Below are positions 1-9,878 of a stretch of 64,000 nt of DNA, one piece after another. Origin of the DNA: Martinezella rhizogenes. GTDB lineage: Bacteria; Pseudomonadota; Alphaproteobacteria; Rhizobiales; Rhizobiaceae. A model generated the notes under the pieces. That model searched no databases and was not told the origin of the DNA. It worked only from the letters and a program-made list of their open reading frames with translations. Location of the stretch: the NCBI RefSeq assembly GCF_027460065.1, contig NZ_JAPYZZ010000006.1:62001-126000 (forward strand), given 5' to 3'. Made by a program: the position numbers and the translations under genes. Each line of letters begins with the position of its first letter. Position 1 is the first letter of the stretch.

Positions 1-1775
1 CCGCGGCGGTCATTGGCATCGTTTTCCTGTTCGCGAGCGTCGGCGCGATCAGGATCAAGACAGCAGGATGGGGCGTCGCCGCCGGAGGGCTAGCGACGAT
101 CGTTGTCGCCATCGCTCGCGAGGCGATCAGGCTATCGGCATTCGCAAACCAGGTTCCGGTCGACAAGTCGATCCTCTCCTATGTCGATCCGGCGACACTG
201 ATCGGAGCCGCGGCGGCGGCGATGGCCTCATGCTTTGCTATGCGCGTCGCGCTGTCCGGCAATGCGGCCTTCGCCAGTGCTGAGCCCAAACGCATACGCG
301 GCAAGCGGGCGCTGCACGGCGAGGCCGACTGGATGAAGATGCAGGAAGCGGCCAACCTGTTTTCGGAGGCTGGCGGCATCGTCATCGGCGAACGATATCG
401 CGTCGACAAGGACAGCGTAGGAATGCGCGCGTTTCGCGCTGACCATCCCGATACATGGGGTCTCGGCGGCAAGTCGCCGCTCCTGTGCTTCGACGGCTCG
501 TTCGGCTCATCACATGGCATCGTGTTTGCCGGTTCCGGTGGCTTCAAGACGACGTCGGTGACGATCCCGACTGCGCTCAAATGGGCCAGGTCCCTTATCG
601 TTCTCGACCCGTCGAACGAGGTTGCCCCGATGGTCTCGGCCCATCGCACCAGTGCGGATCGTGACTTGTTCGTGCTCGATCCCAGGAACGCGGAGACCGG
701 CTTCAATGCGCTGGATTGGATCGGACAGTTCGGCGGCACCAAGGAAGAGGATATCGCTTCCGTCGCTTCATGGATCATGAGCGATACCGGCGGCACGCGC
801 GGTGTTCGCGACGATTTCTTCCGTGCCTCGGCTTTGCAGTTGCTCACCGCGATGATCGCTGACATTTGTCTCTCAGGCCACACGGCGAAGGAGAACCAGA
901 CGCTTCGCCAGGTTCGCGCCAATCTCTCCGAGCCGGAGCCGCAGTTGCGCCAACGCCTGCAGGAAATCTACGACAATTCGGACTCGGATTTCGTCAAGGA
1001 GAACGTCGCGGCCTTCGTGAACATGACGCCCGAAACCTTCTCCGGCGTCTACGCCAATGCGATAAAGGAAACCCATTGGCTTTCCTATCCGAACTATGCC
1101 GCGCTGGTTTCCGGAAAGACGTTTTCGACCGATGACATTGCCGGCGGCAACACCGACTTCTTCATCAACATCGATCTCAAGACCTTGGAGACGCATGCCG
1201 GCTTGGCGCGTGTCATCATCGGTTCGTTCCTCAACGGGATCTATAACCGCAATGGGGTGATGCCCGGTCGAGCGCTTTTCCTTCTCGATGAGGTGGCGAG
1301 GCTTGGCTACATGCGGATCCTGGAAACTGCGCGCGACGCCGGCCGCAAGTATGGCATCACCCTTGTCATGATCTACCAGTCGATCGGCCAGATGCGCGAA
1401 ACCTATGGCGGACGTGACGCCTCGAGCAAATGGTTCGAGAGCGCGAGCTGGATCAGTTTCGCGGCGATCAACGATCCCGAAACCGCCGACTACATTTCTC
1501 GGCGCTGCGGCATGACGACAGTCGAGATCGACCAGGTCAGCCGTAGTTCACAAATGAAAGGATCGTCGCGGACGCGATCGAAGCAACTGGCCGCACGGCC
1601 GTTGATCCAACCGCACGAGGTGCTTCGCATGCGCGCCGACGAGCAGATCGTATTCACGGCAGGGAATGCCCCACTTCGGTGCGGCCGTGCGATCTGGTTC
1701 CGGCGAGATGACATGAAAGCGTGCGTCGGAACGAACAGGTTCCATAGAACCAACGATCCAGACGCTGCCGCTTAG
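1..1775 (+). CDS. traG: Conjugal transfer coupling protein, TraG/VirD4 family (5' end outside window)
   Basis: Coupling ATPase of a type IV conjugation system; it sits in the inner membrane and passes the relaxase-DNA complex to the secretion channel. The frame is open from the first bases of the window, so the true start lies upstream and the ATG at 222 is internal. The visible part is about 591 residues, most of a typical rhizobial TraG of roughly 640. Two hydrophobic segments lie in the first 40 visible residues, then comes a P-loop (GSGGFKTTS) and a Walker B stretch (LFLLDEVARLG), and the C-terminal part has the VirD4-like FESASWISFAAINDPETA region. No relaxosome genes follow except the helicase at 2134. 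Family assignment is firm; whether the plasmid is still transmissible cannot be told from here. Confidence 0.9.
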   Translation, partial: AAVIGIVFLFASVGAIRIKTAGWGVAAGGLATIVVAIAREAIRLSAFANQVPVDKSILSYVDPATLIGAAAAAMASCFAMRVALSGNAAFASAEPKRIRGKRALHGEADWMKMQEAANLFSEAGGIVIGERYRVDKDSVGMRAFRADHPDTWGLGGKSPLLCFDGSFGSSHGIVFAGSGGFKTTSVTIPTALKWARSLIVLDPSNEVAPMVSAHRTSADRDLFVLDPRNAETGFNALDWIGQFGGTKEEDIASVASWIMSDTGGTRGVRDDFFRASALQLLTAMIADICLSGHTAKENQTLRQVRANLSEPEPQLRQRLQEIYDNSDSDFVKENVAAFVNMTPETFSGVYANAIKETHWLSYPNYAALVSGKTFSTDDIAGGNTDFFINIDLKTLETHAGLARVIIGSFLNGIYNRNGVMPGRALFLLDEVARLGYMRILETARDAGRKYGITLVMIYQSIGQMRETYGGRDASSKWFESASWISFAAINDPETADYISRRCGMTTVEIDQVSRSSQMKGSSRTRSKQLAARPLIQPHEVLRMRADEQIVFTAGNAPLRCGRAIWFRRDDMKACVGTNRFHRTNDPDAAA

Positions 1776-2133
1776 AAAACTGCGACACTCCGCCTTCGAA
1801 TGTAACACTCTCAATTTCATTTGTAGCGATTTTGACAATGCCGATATGTAGAGAACTGCCTGATGCCGAGCTATAGTTCTCGCAATGGATCATATCGTCG
1901 AGAAGATGTTCATCTCAGGTCAACGAATTAAATCCTTCGTCAAAAATACTTGAGAGCCGCGCGGCACAGCTGGCCTGGCGTCTGGATTTTGATGATCGCC
2001 ATGCTCCATCCAATAGACTTTGAGACTTCAGCGGATGCTTGTTGCGCTCTGAATTAGCACCTACCGGACTGCGCATCCTTGAATGAGTGATCACCAAACA
2101 GATTGAAAAGTGAGAAGAATAGGAGCGGCAAGC
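1776..2133. other. Intergenic region, promoter of the helicase gene
   Basis: About 350 bases without a supported gene. A minus-strand frame covering 1915-2361 overlaps the start of the helicase and has no recognisable domain. The only clear element is the ribosome binding site AGGAG at 2121-2125, eight bases before the ATG at 2134. The stretch is less GC-rich than the traG gene before it. Confidence 0.5.
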
Positions 2134-5100
2134 ATGCCAGTCGATGACATTATGATGTCCGATCCCGGATTGGCCGCTATTGACACATCTGTGCCGGCGC
2201 GATCGCAGGCGGAACCCAGCCAGTCCAGTAAGCGGCTGGATCAGAGCGATATTGTGGAGTGGGTCGTAAACCACGCCTCCAACCGCAACGCGGTCTTCGG
2301 ACAAGACCAACTTAAGATTTCGACGGCCCGGGCACTCACGCGCTTCAAACGACCTGCACAAGAAATCGATCGACTTTTCGAGCAGGTCGCCTCAAGCGAA
2401 ATGCTTACTCAGCTTGGATCACCCGATGGCCAACCTCTCTATACCTCAACCGAACTTAGAAATGCGGAAGAGAATATTGTACGGCATGTCAGCAATCTTT
2501 CGGCGGAAGAAAGCTTCGGCGTTCCAGGAACCATTGTTGATACGGTCGCCGACAGAGGCAGTTTCACACCGGAGCTCAGAGGAGCCCTACACTATCTGTC
2601 TAGGCCTAATCGCGCTGCCACCATGGTAGGCGTGGCGGGTTCTGCTAAAACAAGTGTACTTGGAGCCCTGAACGAAGCGGTGGACCGGTTCAACGTTGAA
2701 GCGCTGGCGGCCGAGCAAATAAAGCTGGTTGCCTTCGCACCCACAAATAGGGCAGCGCAGGAGCTTCGTCAGAAAGGGCTTCGCGACGTCGCGACGACGT
2801 TTAAGGCGAAGGATCGGACTATCGGAAAAAATACCATTGTCGTCATCGACGAAATGTCAATGGTCAAGACGCAGGAGATTGCGCAGCTAATCCACAAGAT
2901 CGCAAGTGCCAATTCCTACCAACCAACCGAGAGGCCGAAACTTATCTGCGTGGGGGACGATCGTCAGCTGCCTCCGGTTGGCCCCGGTGATCTGCTTCCG
3001 ACGATCATGCGGCAAGCCGGTTGCTATGAACTCGTCCAGCCGCTTCGACAACTCGATGAGGCATCGCGATTAGAAACCGAAAAGCTCGGACGTGACATAC
3101 GAAACGATGCCCGGAGCGCCGTCGGGAACTATCTCACAGCGCTTCAAAAAAGGGGCCATGTCCGTTTTGTATCTGCAGGCTCGAGCGGCGCGAACGTGAG
3201 GGCATCAGACCAAATCATCGACCGTATGCTCGAGCAGATGAATGGAGTTTGCGATCAATACCCGGTGGATGATCGTCTTGTGATGGCACACTCCAACAGG
3301 AGTGTTAACCGCGCCAATATCGCTCTTCATCAGAGGTTTGTCGATAAATCGGGATTGCAAAACCAGCAAATAAGCGTGTGGTCAAGCGTAATGGATGGGG
3401 GAAATTCTGAATTTGGAATAGATGATGGGTCGTCGAGACAGGTTCAGCAAAGGATCAATCTCGCCTTGGGAGACAGAATCCTGTTCAGTGAAAATCGCCT
3501 GCAGGCCGACATTCGGAATGGTACTTTTGCAACTGTAGTCGGACTTCGTAGCGCAGAACTTTCCGGAGATGAGAATGGCACACATGCGGCGGTCCGTATC
3601 AGTGCAAGGCTTGACGGATCTTCACGAATAGTCACTTGGACCGATAGTGAGTTTACAGGATTTACCTACGGTTATGCCGCTACAATTCATAAGAGTCAGG
3701 GGGCCACAGTTGATCACGCCATCCTCATCTGCGATGGCGCTCTTTCAGATAAGCTGACTTATGTCGGCTTGACGAGGCATCGCGGTCGTCTCGACGTCAT
3801 TGCTTCTCCTCTCGTGGCAAACAACGTTCAAGCTCTCAGTGCAAAGCTCACTCAGCAAATCGCACCTAATAATTCCATTCAATTCCCAGTGTCCGAACAT
3901 CCTGCCCGCCAGGAGCGCTCGTCGATTTCGAACGAGCAGTTGCTGGGGCCAGTCGATAGGATGGAAATCTCTCCAACGACTCCCCGTTCATTTCCGGCTA
4001 CACAAGAGAGCTCCGTTGGAGAGAAACAGTTTCTCGGGCCATCCACAGCTGATGTGGAAATGCTGGAAGTCGCGCCCCTTTATCCAAGAGCCACTGATTT
4101 AGAGGTATCGCAGGCGTCCGCCATCACGACTGAAGAGCAGATGCGACCGGAATTCTATCGGCCAGGATTGCCGGCTAACGCCTCAGCCCACGGAAGACAC
4201 CAGGCTTGGATCGCAACGGAAACGAAGCCGCAGATCGCGGTTGAGAAAAGGAAGCGCGGCGCGACGAACGAAGAAATCGAACCATGTAAAAAAATGGCGC
4301 GGCATTCGATCAGTTCTGCCGAAGCTGTTGAAGATATCATCCCCTTGTTCGAACGATTGAACTTGGCTGGATCTGTCGCGAACGGAATTCAACCGATCTA
4401 CGCGGGCCTCGATCACGACACCAGTACGGCCGGTTCCCAATTTGGTGCCACAGTCCACCAACAAGATGTTCAGAAATCAGATTGGGAATCGTCATCAGCG
4501 GACACCCTCTCAAAATTTTCAGAAAAGCGATCGACCGAAGATTCAGGACAAAAAATACTGCCTTCGAATCACCAGGAACTAGAAGACGTCGACGTTGTGG
4601 GCAACGAGCGTCACTTTTCACAAACATCCATTGTGGAGGCCTTGCGGGGCGGCGATTACAAGAAGCTGGTGGAAACGCTTGTCGCAGCCGACTCACTTGT
4701 CGAGAGCGCAGATCCGGGGTCGGCCCTGGAAGCGATGGCAAGTGCCTACGAAGAAGATATCAAGGCTGATCCGGGGAAGGTCCGCGCGCTCTATGCTAAC
4801 CGGCGTGTTGATGTAGATGCACTGGCCAAGAAGATCGAAGATCGAGGTCTCGAATCAGGCCGCCTCACCGGTGACCCTTTCACATTTAAGACGTTCAACA
4901 AGGAGGTTCGTTTTAGAGTCGGCGACAGGCTCAGTATCACCCACAGCTTCAGCAATGTGTTTGCAGGCGAAGCTGGCCGGGTTGAAGAGATCAAAGGAAA
5001 ATTCATTACCTTCACTCTAGATGGCAACGGCGGGCGCAAGACCTTCGTAGCCAATACTGGCAAGCATGGTGACACAGGTGTCAAAGGCTACAAAATCGAG

Positions 5101-5784
5101 GGCCCCGACACCATCATCGGCTCTGGCGGTGCAATCAAAAACCACAATAATGGTTGGCGGGTTGACCAGGTCTATCTCTTGCACAATTCCATTCACGGCG
5201 CTAATGCCAACGGTGCCTTGCTGAGTAAGGCCGACGAGCGGACAAAACTTTTTACCACACAGAAATATATGCCCTGCAAAGATATCTTGGCCCCCCAACT
5301 GAGCACGCCGGGCAGCGATCTCTATCGGCGCCAATTCCCCTCCCTTCCGGATTACACAGCCGCTCTCGATCGGATCGCGAAGCGTCAGGAAGTTCTGGTC
5401 GCACGTGGTGCTGCCAAGCCGATCGTGCAGACCAAAACGCTGGAACTACAGCGGAGCTCTGAACCGAGCCATACTGAGCTGAAGAACTCATTGAAATCGT
5501 TCCAACTACCGCGCGCACAAGCCAGTATCGCTAATGAGACCTCAATCATCCGGTTGTCCGATCGGACAAAAGCCAATCGCTGGAAAACTACGGAACCCTA
5601 TGTAGTCGCGAGAGAAGAGCAAAGAACTACAGGCAGCGAGGCGCGGGGCGCCCGATCCGGTTTGCCGAAAGAGAACAACAAGGCACTACAAGAGATTTTG
5701 CCGAAGGTGGCAAATGACACGGAGCGGCTGACACGGAATTTTGACGAGCGCGTCCGCGTCCGCGGTGATAGCCGTGGAATCTAA
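2134..5784 (+). CDS. TraA/RecD-type SF1 helicase lacking a relaxase domain
   Basis: A superfamily 1 DNA helicase of the kind fused to relaxases in TraA proteins. The ATG at 2134 is preferred to the GTG at 2110 because AGGAG lies eight bases before it; the product is then 1216 residues. Helicase motifs run in order: Walker A (GVAGSAKTS, about residue 170), motif II (VVIDEMSM, about 240), VGDDRQLPPVG, YGYAATIHKSQGATVD (about 510) and YVGLTRHRGRLDV. There is no N-terminal three-histidine relaxase motif. Residues about 570-860 are low-complexity and polar, followed by a domain around 900-1090 that I do not recognise. It follows traG in the same direction, so a role in conjugation or plasmid processing is likely but inferred. 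Its base composition is lower in GC than traG. Confidence 0.75.
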   Translation: MPVDDIMMSDPGLAAIDTSVPARSQAEPSQSSKRLDQSDIVEWVVNHASNRNAVFGQDQLKISTARALTRFKRPAQEIDRLFEQVASSEMLTQLGSPDGQPLYTSTELRNAEENIVRHVSNLSAEESFGVPGTIVDTVADRGSFTPELRGALHYLSRPNRAATMVGVAGSAKTSVLGALNEAVDRFNVEALAAEQIKLVAFAPTNRAAQELRQKGLRDVATTFKAKDRTIGKNTIVVIDEMSMVKTQEIAQLIHKIASANSYQPTERPKLICVGDDRQLPPVGPGDLLPTIMRQAGCYELVQPLRQLDEASRLETEKLGRDIRNDARSAVGNYLTALQKRGHVRFVSAGSSGANVRASDQIIDRMLEQMNGVCDQYPVDDRLVMAHSNRSVNRANIALHQRFVDKSGLQNQQISVWSSVMDGGNSEFGIDDGSSRQVQQRINLALGDRILFSENRLQADIRNGTFATVVGLRSAELSGDENGTHAAVRISARLDGSSRIVTWTDSEFTGFTYGYAATIHKSQGATVDHAILICDGALSDKLTYVGLTRHRGRLDVIASPLVANNVQALSAKLTQQIAPNNSIQFPVSEHPARQERSSISNEQLLGPVDRMEISPTTPRSFPATQESSVGEKQFLGPSTADVEMLEVAPLYPRATDLEVSQASAITTEEQMRPEFYRPGLPANASAHGRHQAWIATETKPQIAVEKRKRGATNEEIEPCKKMARHSISSAEAVEDIIPLFERLNLAGSVANGIQPIYAGLDHDTSTAGSQFGATVHQQDVQKSDWESSSADTLSKFSEKRSTEDSGQKILPSNHQELEDVDVVGNERHFSQTSIVEALRGGDYKKLVETLVAADSLVESADPGSALEAMASAYEEDIKADPGKVRALYANRRVDVDALAKKIEDRGLESGRLTGDPFTFKTFNKEVRFRVGDRLSITHSFSNVFAGEAGRVEEIKGKFITFTLDGNGGRKTFVANTGKHGDTGVKGYKIEGPDTIIGSGGAIKNHNNGWRVDQVYLLHNSIHGANANGALLSKADERTKLFTTQKYMPCKDILAPQLSTPGSDLYRRQFPSLPDYTAALDRIAKRQEVLVARGAAKPIVQTKTLELQRSSEPSHTELKNSLKSFQLPRAQASIANETSIIRLSDRTKANRWKTTEPYVVAREEQRTTGSEARGARSGLPKENNKALQEILPKVANDTERLTRNFDERVRVRGDSRGI

Positions 5785-5819
5785 GTGAAAGAGGGTGCGC
5801 GTTGCGCACCCTCTTTCAC
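5785..5819. terminator. Perfect 16-bp hairpin after the helicase gene
   Basis: The arm GTGAAAGAGGGTGCGC at 5785-5800 is exactly complementary to 5804-5819 around a three-base loop. It begins on the base after the TAA stop codon and lies between two convergent genes, so it can serve both strands. No long T tract follows, so it is an atypical intrinsic terminator, or else a stability hairpin. Confidence 0.75.
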
Positions 5820-5870
5820 TACCTGAACCCGTATCCGTTCCCCTTGGCGAGGATGTCGACGATACCTTGC

Positions 5871-8180
5871 TCAGAACTCTTCCCAGGTCTGCTTGACGGC
5901 GGCGTTACCGGAAAAGGCTTTGGCAACAGCACCTACAATACGACGCGCCGGCGATGCGATGGGCCGGTTGAATGGGCTAACCTCGGTGATCGAAGCCGGC
6001 CGGCGTACCGCATCGCCGAACTGGAATTGGCTGATGAGATCACGAAGCCGCCCGGCCTCACTGGCAAGTGTCGCGCTTGCTGCATTGCTCTCCTCGACCA
6101 TCGCCGCATTCTGCTGGGTGACCTGATCCATCTGGTTGACGGCGGTGTTCACTTCCGAAAGACCCACCGATTGTTCGCGGGCGGATGTCGCAATTGCGTC
6201 CATATGCTGATTGACGGTGACAATGTAGCCCTCGATCGTTTTCAGGGCCGCGCCGGTTTCGCTGACGAGCTTGACGCCGTTCTGCACCTCGACCGATGAG
6301 TTTCGGATGAGATCCTTGATCTCCCTGGCAGCCTTTGCGGAGCGTTGCGCCAGTTCGCGTACTTCCTGCGCGACTACGGCAAAGCCCTTGCCGGCCTCGC
6401 CGGCCCGCGCCGCTTCGACACCGGCATTCAGTGCAAGAAGATTGGTCTGGAAGGCGATTTCGTCAATGACGCCGATAATGTTGGATACCTGGTTAGACGA
6501 CTGTTCGATCTTCTCCATGGCATCGACGGCGCTCGCCACCACATGCCCGGATTGAGCGGCGCTGGCATTGGCTTGGGCGGCGATCGTGCGAGCTTCGTCG
6601 GCGCGCTTGGACGAATTGGCGACATTGACGGTGATCTGGTCGAGGGCTGCAGCCGTTTCTTCCAGCGACGCGGCCTGCTGCTCAGTCCGCTTGGAGAGGT
6701 CGTCGGCGCTGGCACTGACTTCGCGGCTGCCATTGTCGATGCCGTTCGCCGTATCGGCAACGGACCGCAACGTCTCGGCAAGCTGGCCGACTGCACCGTT
6801 GAAATCGGCGCGCAGCGTTTCGAATTCGGCCGCGAAGGGCTGGGAAAGCCGATAGGTCAGATCCCCGGCAGCAAGGTGCTTCAGCCCGTCGCCGAGACCA
6901 TGCGTGGCCTGCGCCATCGCTTCCGCCCGAACGCGATCGCTTTCAGCCTTACGACGCCGGTCCTCTTCTGTGAGGTTGCGCTGTTCCTCTGCTTCCTGTT
7001 CGAGGCGGATGTTGGCGACAGCATTGGCGCGGAACACTTCAACGGCGCCGGCCATGTAGGTGATCTCGTCGCGGCCGGTCACAGGGACAAGGGTGGAATG
7101 GTCGCCCGCTGCGAGACGGCCCATCACCGTCGCAAGCCTGATGAGCCGCCGCGTCACGGAACGCCGGACGTAGAAGAGGGCCGTGAGAGCCGCTGCAATC
7201 ACCAAGCCGCTCGTTGCCGCATTGACGGCCACGGTTTGTTGAGTCATTCCCCGAGACAATTCGGCGGCATTTCGGGCGGCTTGCTTTTCCTTCGCCGCAA
7301 TCAATTTAACATCCACCCCAAGGATGATGGAGGTTACAGTCAAATCATTCAACATGTCTGCGATCTGGCCATCGATTTTGGCCTGGTCGGACCGAAGCGC
7401 AAATAGCCCTTCGGGGCCGCTGCCCTCACTTAAGAGAGCCGTTACTAGTCCCTGCATCGCAGCACTTCCGCCTGAAGCTTTTAGTCGAGCGAGTATGCCG
7501 TCAATTTCCTTGCCGGTGGCATCATATTGATCTTTGATGACCGGCAGTTCGGACTCCGATGCATCCGGTACGGCCGATATAAGTGTCGATACCTGCGCGG
7601 CCGCCATCTGGAGGTCAGTCAGAGCGCGCGATCGCTCGATACTACTATCCGCTGCTCCGGCCTGAGCGTTGCGAAGCACCGACGCCAGCGATTTGTATCG
7701 CGACAGAGCGCGGGTCATGCCCTCATGTATGCGGAACTTGGATTTGATCCGCTCGCTCGATATGCCGGTGAGCTGCTGCAGTTTTGGTTGCAGGGTTTGG
7801 CTCGTCTTTTCGACCGAATCCAGGAGTTCGGGAGCCACTCCGAGGTTGCGCAAAGTCATCAGTCGACCACCTTGACTAACGAGGATGGCCTCCAGGCGCT
7901 TCGAGTTTCCATCAAGCGAAGCAAGATCCGGCTCGTAGACAAGGTTGGGCGCCTCGGCGAGAAGAAGAGCACTTTCTTGAGCAAAGGCCAGAGATTCGGT
8001 TACGGTCGGAAGCGTTCGATCTCCCAGTCCCTTGACGATGCCGGAACTCTCCAGCGAATACCAGGATGAGGAAGCGCCGGCGATGGCTGCCAAGGTCGCA
8101 ATGCCGACAAAGGCCGTCGTCAACCGTCCGGCAATTCCGAAACTGCGTCTGTCTTTGGTTTTCGTTGCTGCTGGTGTCAT
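5871..8180 (-). CDS. Methyl-accepting chemotaxis protein with C-terminal docking pentapeptide
   Basis: Transmembrane chemoreceptor of 769 residues. A transmembrane helix lies near residues 17-40, followed by a mostly helical periplasmic region of about 270 residues (possibly an HBM-type sensor), a second transmembrane helix near 320, a HAMP domain (RRSVTRRLIRLATVM onward), a second HAMP-like segment near 440-480, and the signalling tip [21 protein letters not shown] near 595. The protein ends in TWEEF, which fits the xWxxF tether bound by CheR/CheB in other bacteria. AAGGAG lies nine bases before the ATG. It lies downstream of the sugar-binding protein at 8319 in the same direction, so it may sense that ligand; this is inference. 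Confidence 0.92.
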   Translation of the reverse strand: MTPAATKTKDRRSFGIAGRLTTAFVGIATLAAIAGASSSWYSLESSGIVKGLGDRTLPTVTESLAFAQESALLLAEAPNLVYEPDLASLDGNSKRLEAILVSQGGRLMTLRNLGVAPELLDSVEKTSQTLQPKLQQLTGISSERIKSKFRIHEGMTRALSRYKSLASVLRNAQAGAADSSIERSRALTDLQMAAAQVSTLISAVPDASESELPVIKDQYDATGKEIDGILARLKASGGSAAMQGLVTALLSEGSGPEGLFALRSDQAKIDGQIADMLNDLTVTSIILGVDVKLIAAKEKQAARNAAELSRGMTQQTVAVNAATSGLVIAAALTALFYVRRSVTRRLIRLATVMGRLAAGDHSTLVPVTGRDEITYMAGAVEVFRANAVANIRLEQEAEEQRNLTEEDRRRKAESDRVRAEAMAQATHGLGDGLKHLAAGDLTYRLSQPFAAEFETLRADFNGAVGQLAETLRSVADTANGIDNGSREVSASADDLSKRTEQQAASLEETAAALDQITVNVANSSKRADEARTIAAQANASAAQSGHVVASAVDAMEKIEQSSNQVSNIIGVIDEIAFQTNLLALNAGVEAARAGEAGKGFAVVAQEVRELAQRSAKAAREIKDLIRNSSVEVQNGVKLVSETGAALKTIEGYIVTVNQHMDAIATSAREQSVGLSEVNTAVNQMDQVTQQNAAMVEESNAASATLASEAGRLRDLISQFQFGDAVRRPASITEVSPFNRPIASPARRIVGAVAKAFSGNAAVKQTWEEF

Positions 8181-8318
8181 TTAAGACGGCTCCTTGGAAT
8201 CGGGGCGACCGCAGGCGCGCTGGCCCTGCCACGCTCGATAGAGTGGTAAAATAGTGATACTGCCGACATCGACGTTTAGGGTTCGCCGACCGGCCTGGAA
8301 TCTGTGCCAACGAGTACT

Positions 8319-9386
8319 TTACGGTTTGCCATAGAGAGCCTTGAGGTCTGAGCTGCTCAGGCTGCTCGGCATCCAGAACTTCTCTGATAGGTCCGCACGA
8401 TAGTTCGCTTTTGCCTTCTCAAGGTTCCAGCCGTCAGGTTCATAAACATATCGTTTATGGATGGCCTTTCCCTCAAGCAGTGCGACGGCGGCGCGAACTG
8501 CGGCTGCTCCTTGCTCTGGCCCGTATTCGGTTGCAATAGCATCAACCCCGCTTTCGATCCATTTCTGGAGAAAGCCATTGTTTACCTCTCCAGTAATCGG
8601 AGGAACTTTTGCGCCATATTGCTGGAAGACATCCATACAGGCGCGGCTCATGTCAGCGCCAGATGACCAGATGCCGTCGACCTTCGGGTTTTCGAGATAG
8701 AATGTCTCACACACCTTGTGGCCATAATCATACGACCAGAGGCCGGCATCCTCGGCAACGATCTTGATATCAGTTCCCTTTATGGCTTCGAGCAGGCCCT
8801 TGTAGCGATTGATATCTTCGGGATGTGTTGGAAGTCCGCGCAGAACCCAGATATTGCCCTTGCCTCCCAGTTCCTTAACCAGGAAATCTCCCGAAACCTT
8901 TCCGAAATTCTCGCCGCCACCCTGTATATCGACGGTGTATTTGTCGGTTTTGGTGAGACCGGTATGCACGATGACTGGAATGCCAGCGGCGACTGCTTTC
9001 TCAATGCCGGCGTCGGCTGATGTCGGTGAAACAGGCGTGACAATGATGGCGTCTACCTTCTGCGCAATCAGCTCATCTATATCCGCAATTTGCTTGGCCT
9101 GGCTGAGATTGGCGTCGAGGAGCACGAACTGCGAGATGCGTTGATCGCTCTTGGCAGCTGCCTGCGATTCGGCAGCCATTTGACTTGCCCATGTATTGGC
9201 GTTGACGCCGAAGTGGCTCATCCCGATTTTCCAAGGGCTCGGCTTCTTGAATTGACCAGCTGATATTGTGCCTTCAACGCCTGAACGAGGCACCACACCG
9301 GTCATCAGATCGACGTCTTCGGCCATGGCACCATGGCCAAGGAGGAGGGCCGCCCCTAGCAGACAAGCGAATTGTTTTCTTCTCAT
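8319..9386 (-). CDS. Periplasmic sugar-binding protein of an ABC transporter (no permease nearby)
   Basis: Solute-binding protein of the periplasmic-binding-protein type I fold (ribose/galactofuranose group). The ATG at 9386 gives a clean signal peptide (MRRKQF, hydrophobic core, cleavage after AMA); a GTG at 9413 would add nine residues. The mature part includes IGMSHFGVNANTW, IPVIVHTG and VDGIWSSGADM. These match the binding protein at 50913 closely along the whole length (roughly 60 percent identity by eye), so the two are paralogues. No permease or ATPase gene is adjacent. It may feed the transporter at 47-51 kb or act as a ligand-presenting partner for the neighbouring chemoreceptor. Confidence 0.88.
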   Translation of the reverse strand: MRRKQFACLLGAALLLGHGAMAEDVDLMTGVVPRSGVEGTISAGQFKKPSPWKIGMSHFGVNANTWASQMAAESQAAAKSDQRISQFVLLDANLSQAKQIADIDELIAQKVDAIIVTPVSPTSADAGIEKAVAAGIPVIVHTGLTKTDKYTVDIQGGGENFGKVSGDFLVKELGGKGNIWVLRGLPTHPEDINRYKGLLEAIKGTDIKIVAEDAGLWSYDYGHKVCETFYLENPKVDGIWSSGADMSRACMDVFQQYGAKVPPITGEVNNGFLQKWIESGVDAIATEYGPEQGAAAVRAAVALLEGKAIHKRYVYEPDGWNLEKAKANYRADLSEKFWMPSSLSSSDLKALYGKP

Positions 9387-9459
9387 GAAAGCCAGCACGG
9401 TCTCTTCCCTCACATATCTTTAGGGCGGCGGCGAGCACCAACTCGTCGAAAAATTTCAG

Positions 9460-9747
9460 TCATCCAACGAATTTCGGAGATTGTTGCTGCGATAGTCCAC
9501 GGGGTGGTGCCGGACTTTCAACCCCATCCTGGCTGTGTGCGTGAGGAGCCATTTCGCTCTGATTTTTCTTCATCACGGCTTGGTATGCGAGAATGGCCGC
9601 TTGTGCTCGTTCGGCTTGCCGGAGGACACCAAGCAGGCTGTCGGCAGCCTTACGAAACCGCACATCTACCGGATCCTCGTTGTCGAGCGGTACATGCTCC
9701 TTCACACCACCCGCGCGCTGCGAGGGAAAGTCGATAATTTTTGCCAT
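9460..9747 (-). CDS. Hypothetical protein, 95 aa
   Basis: Small protein starting MAKIIDFPSQRAGG. The start at 9747 is set by GAGGAGG eight bases upstream; the frame runs further upstream without a better start. The middle (about residues 25-60) is predicted helical; the C-terminus is rich in Pro, Ser and Gln. I do not recognise the family. It is the first gene of a likely transcription unit with the sugar-binding protein (73-base gap) and perhaps the chemoreceptor, and the 23-bp operator-like site lies 109 bases before it. Confidence 0.65.
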   Translation of the reverse strand: MAKIIDFPSQRAGGVKEHVPLDNEDPVDVRFRKAADSLLGVLRQAERAQAAILAYQAVMKKNQSEMAPHAHSQDGVESPAPPRGLSQQQSPKFVG

Positions 9748-9855
9748 GTCTTTTGCCTCCTCTCTTACCACGAACACTGTCGCGGAAGATTGCTTGCGAC
9801 AGAGGAATCGAGCCCGATCCGTATGACTTCGCATCGTCCAACATACCTACAAGGC

Positions 9856-9878
9856 AATAATTATTCAGAGAGAATGAA
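9856..9878. promoter_or_regulatory. Operator-like 23-bp site, copy 1 of 3
   Basis: AATAATTATTC, five bases AGAGA, then GAATGAA. Twenty of the 23 positions are identical in all three copies (40875 and 52186). The core ATTC-N5-GAAT is an inverted repeat. It lies 109 bases upstream of the gene starting at 9747. The rest of the 9748-10118 gap holds an AT-rich patch next to the site and otherwise nothing I can name. Confidence 0.65.

Noticed and set aside
1915-2361. 148-codon minus-strand ORF in the traG-helicase gap
   Set aside because: Overlaps the helicase start and shows no ribosome binding site or recognisable domain.
6345-7406. 353-codon plus-strand ORF
   Set aside because: Antisense to the first chemoreceptor.
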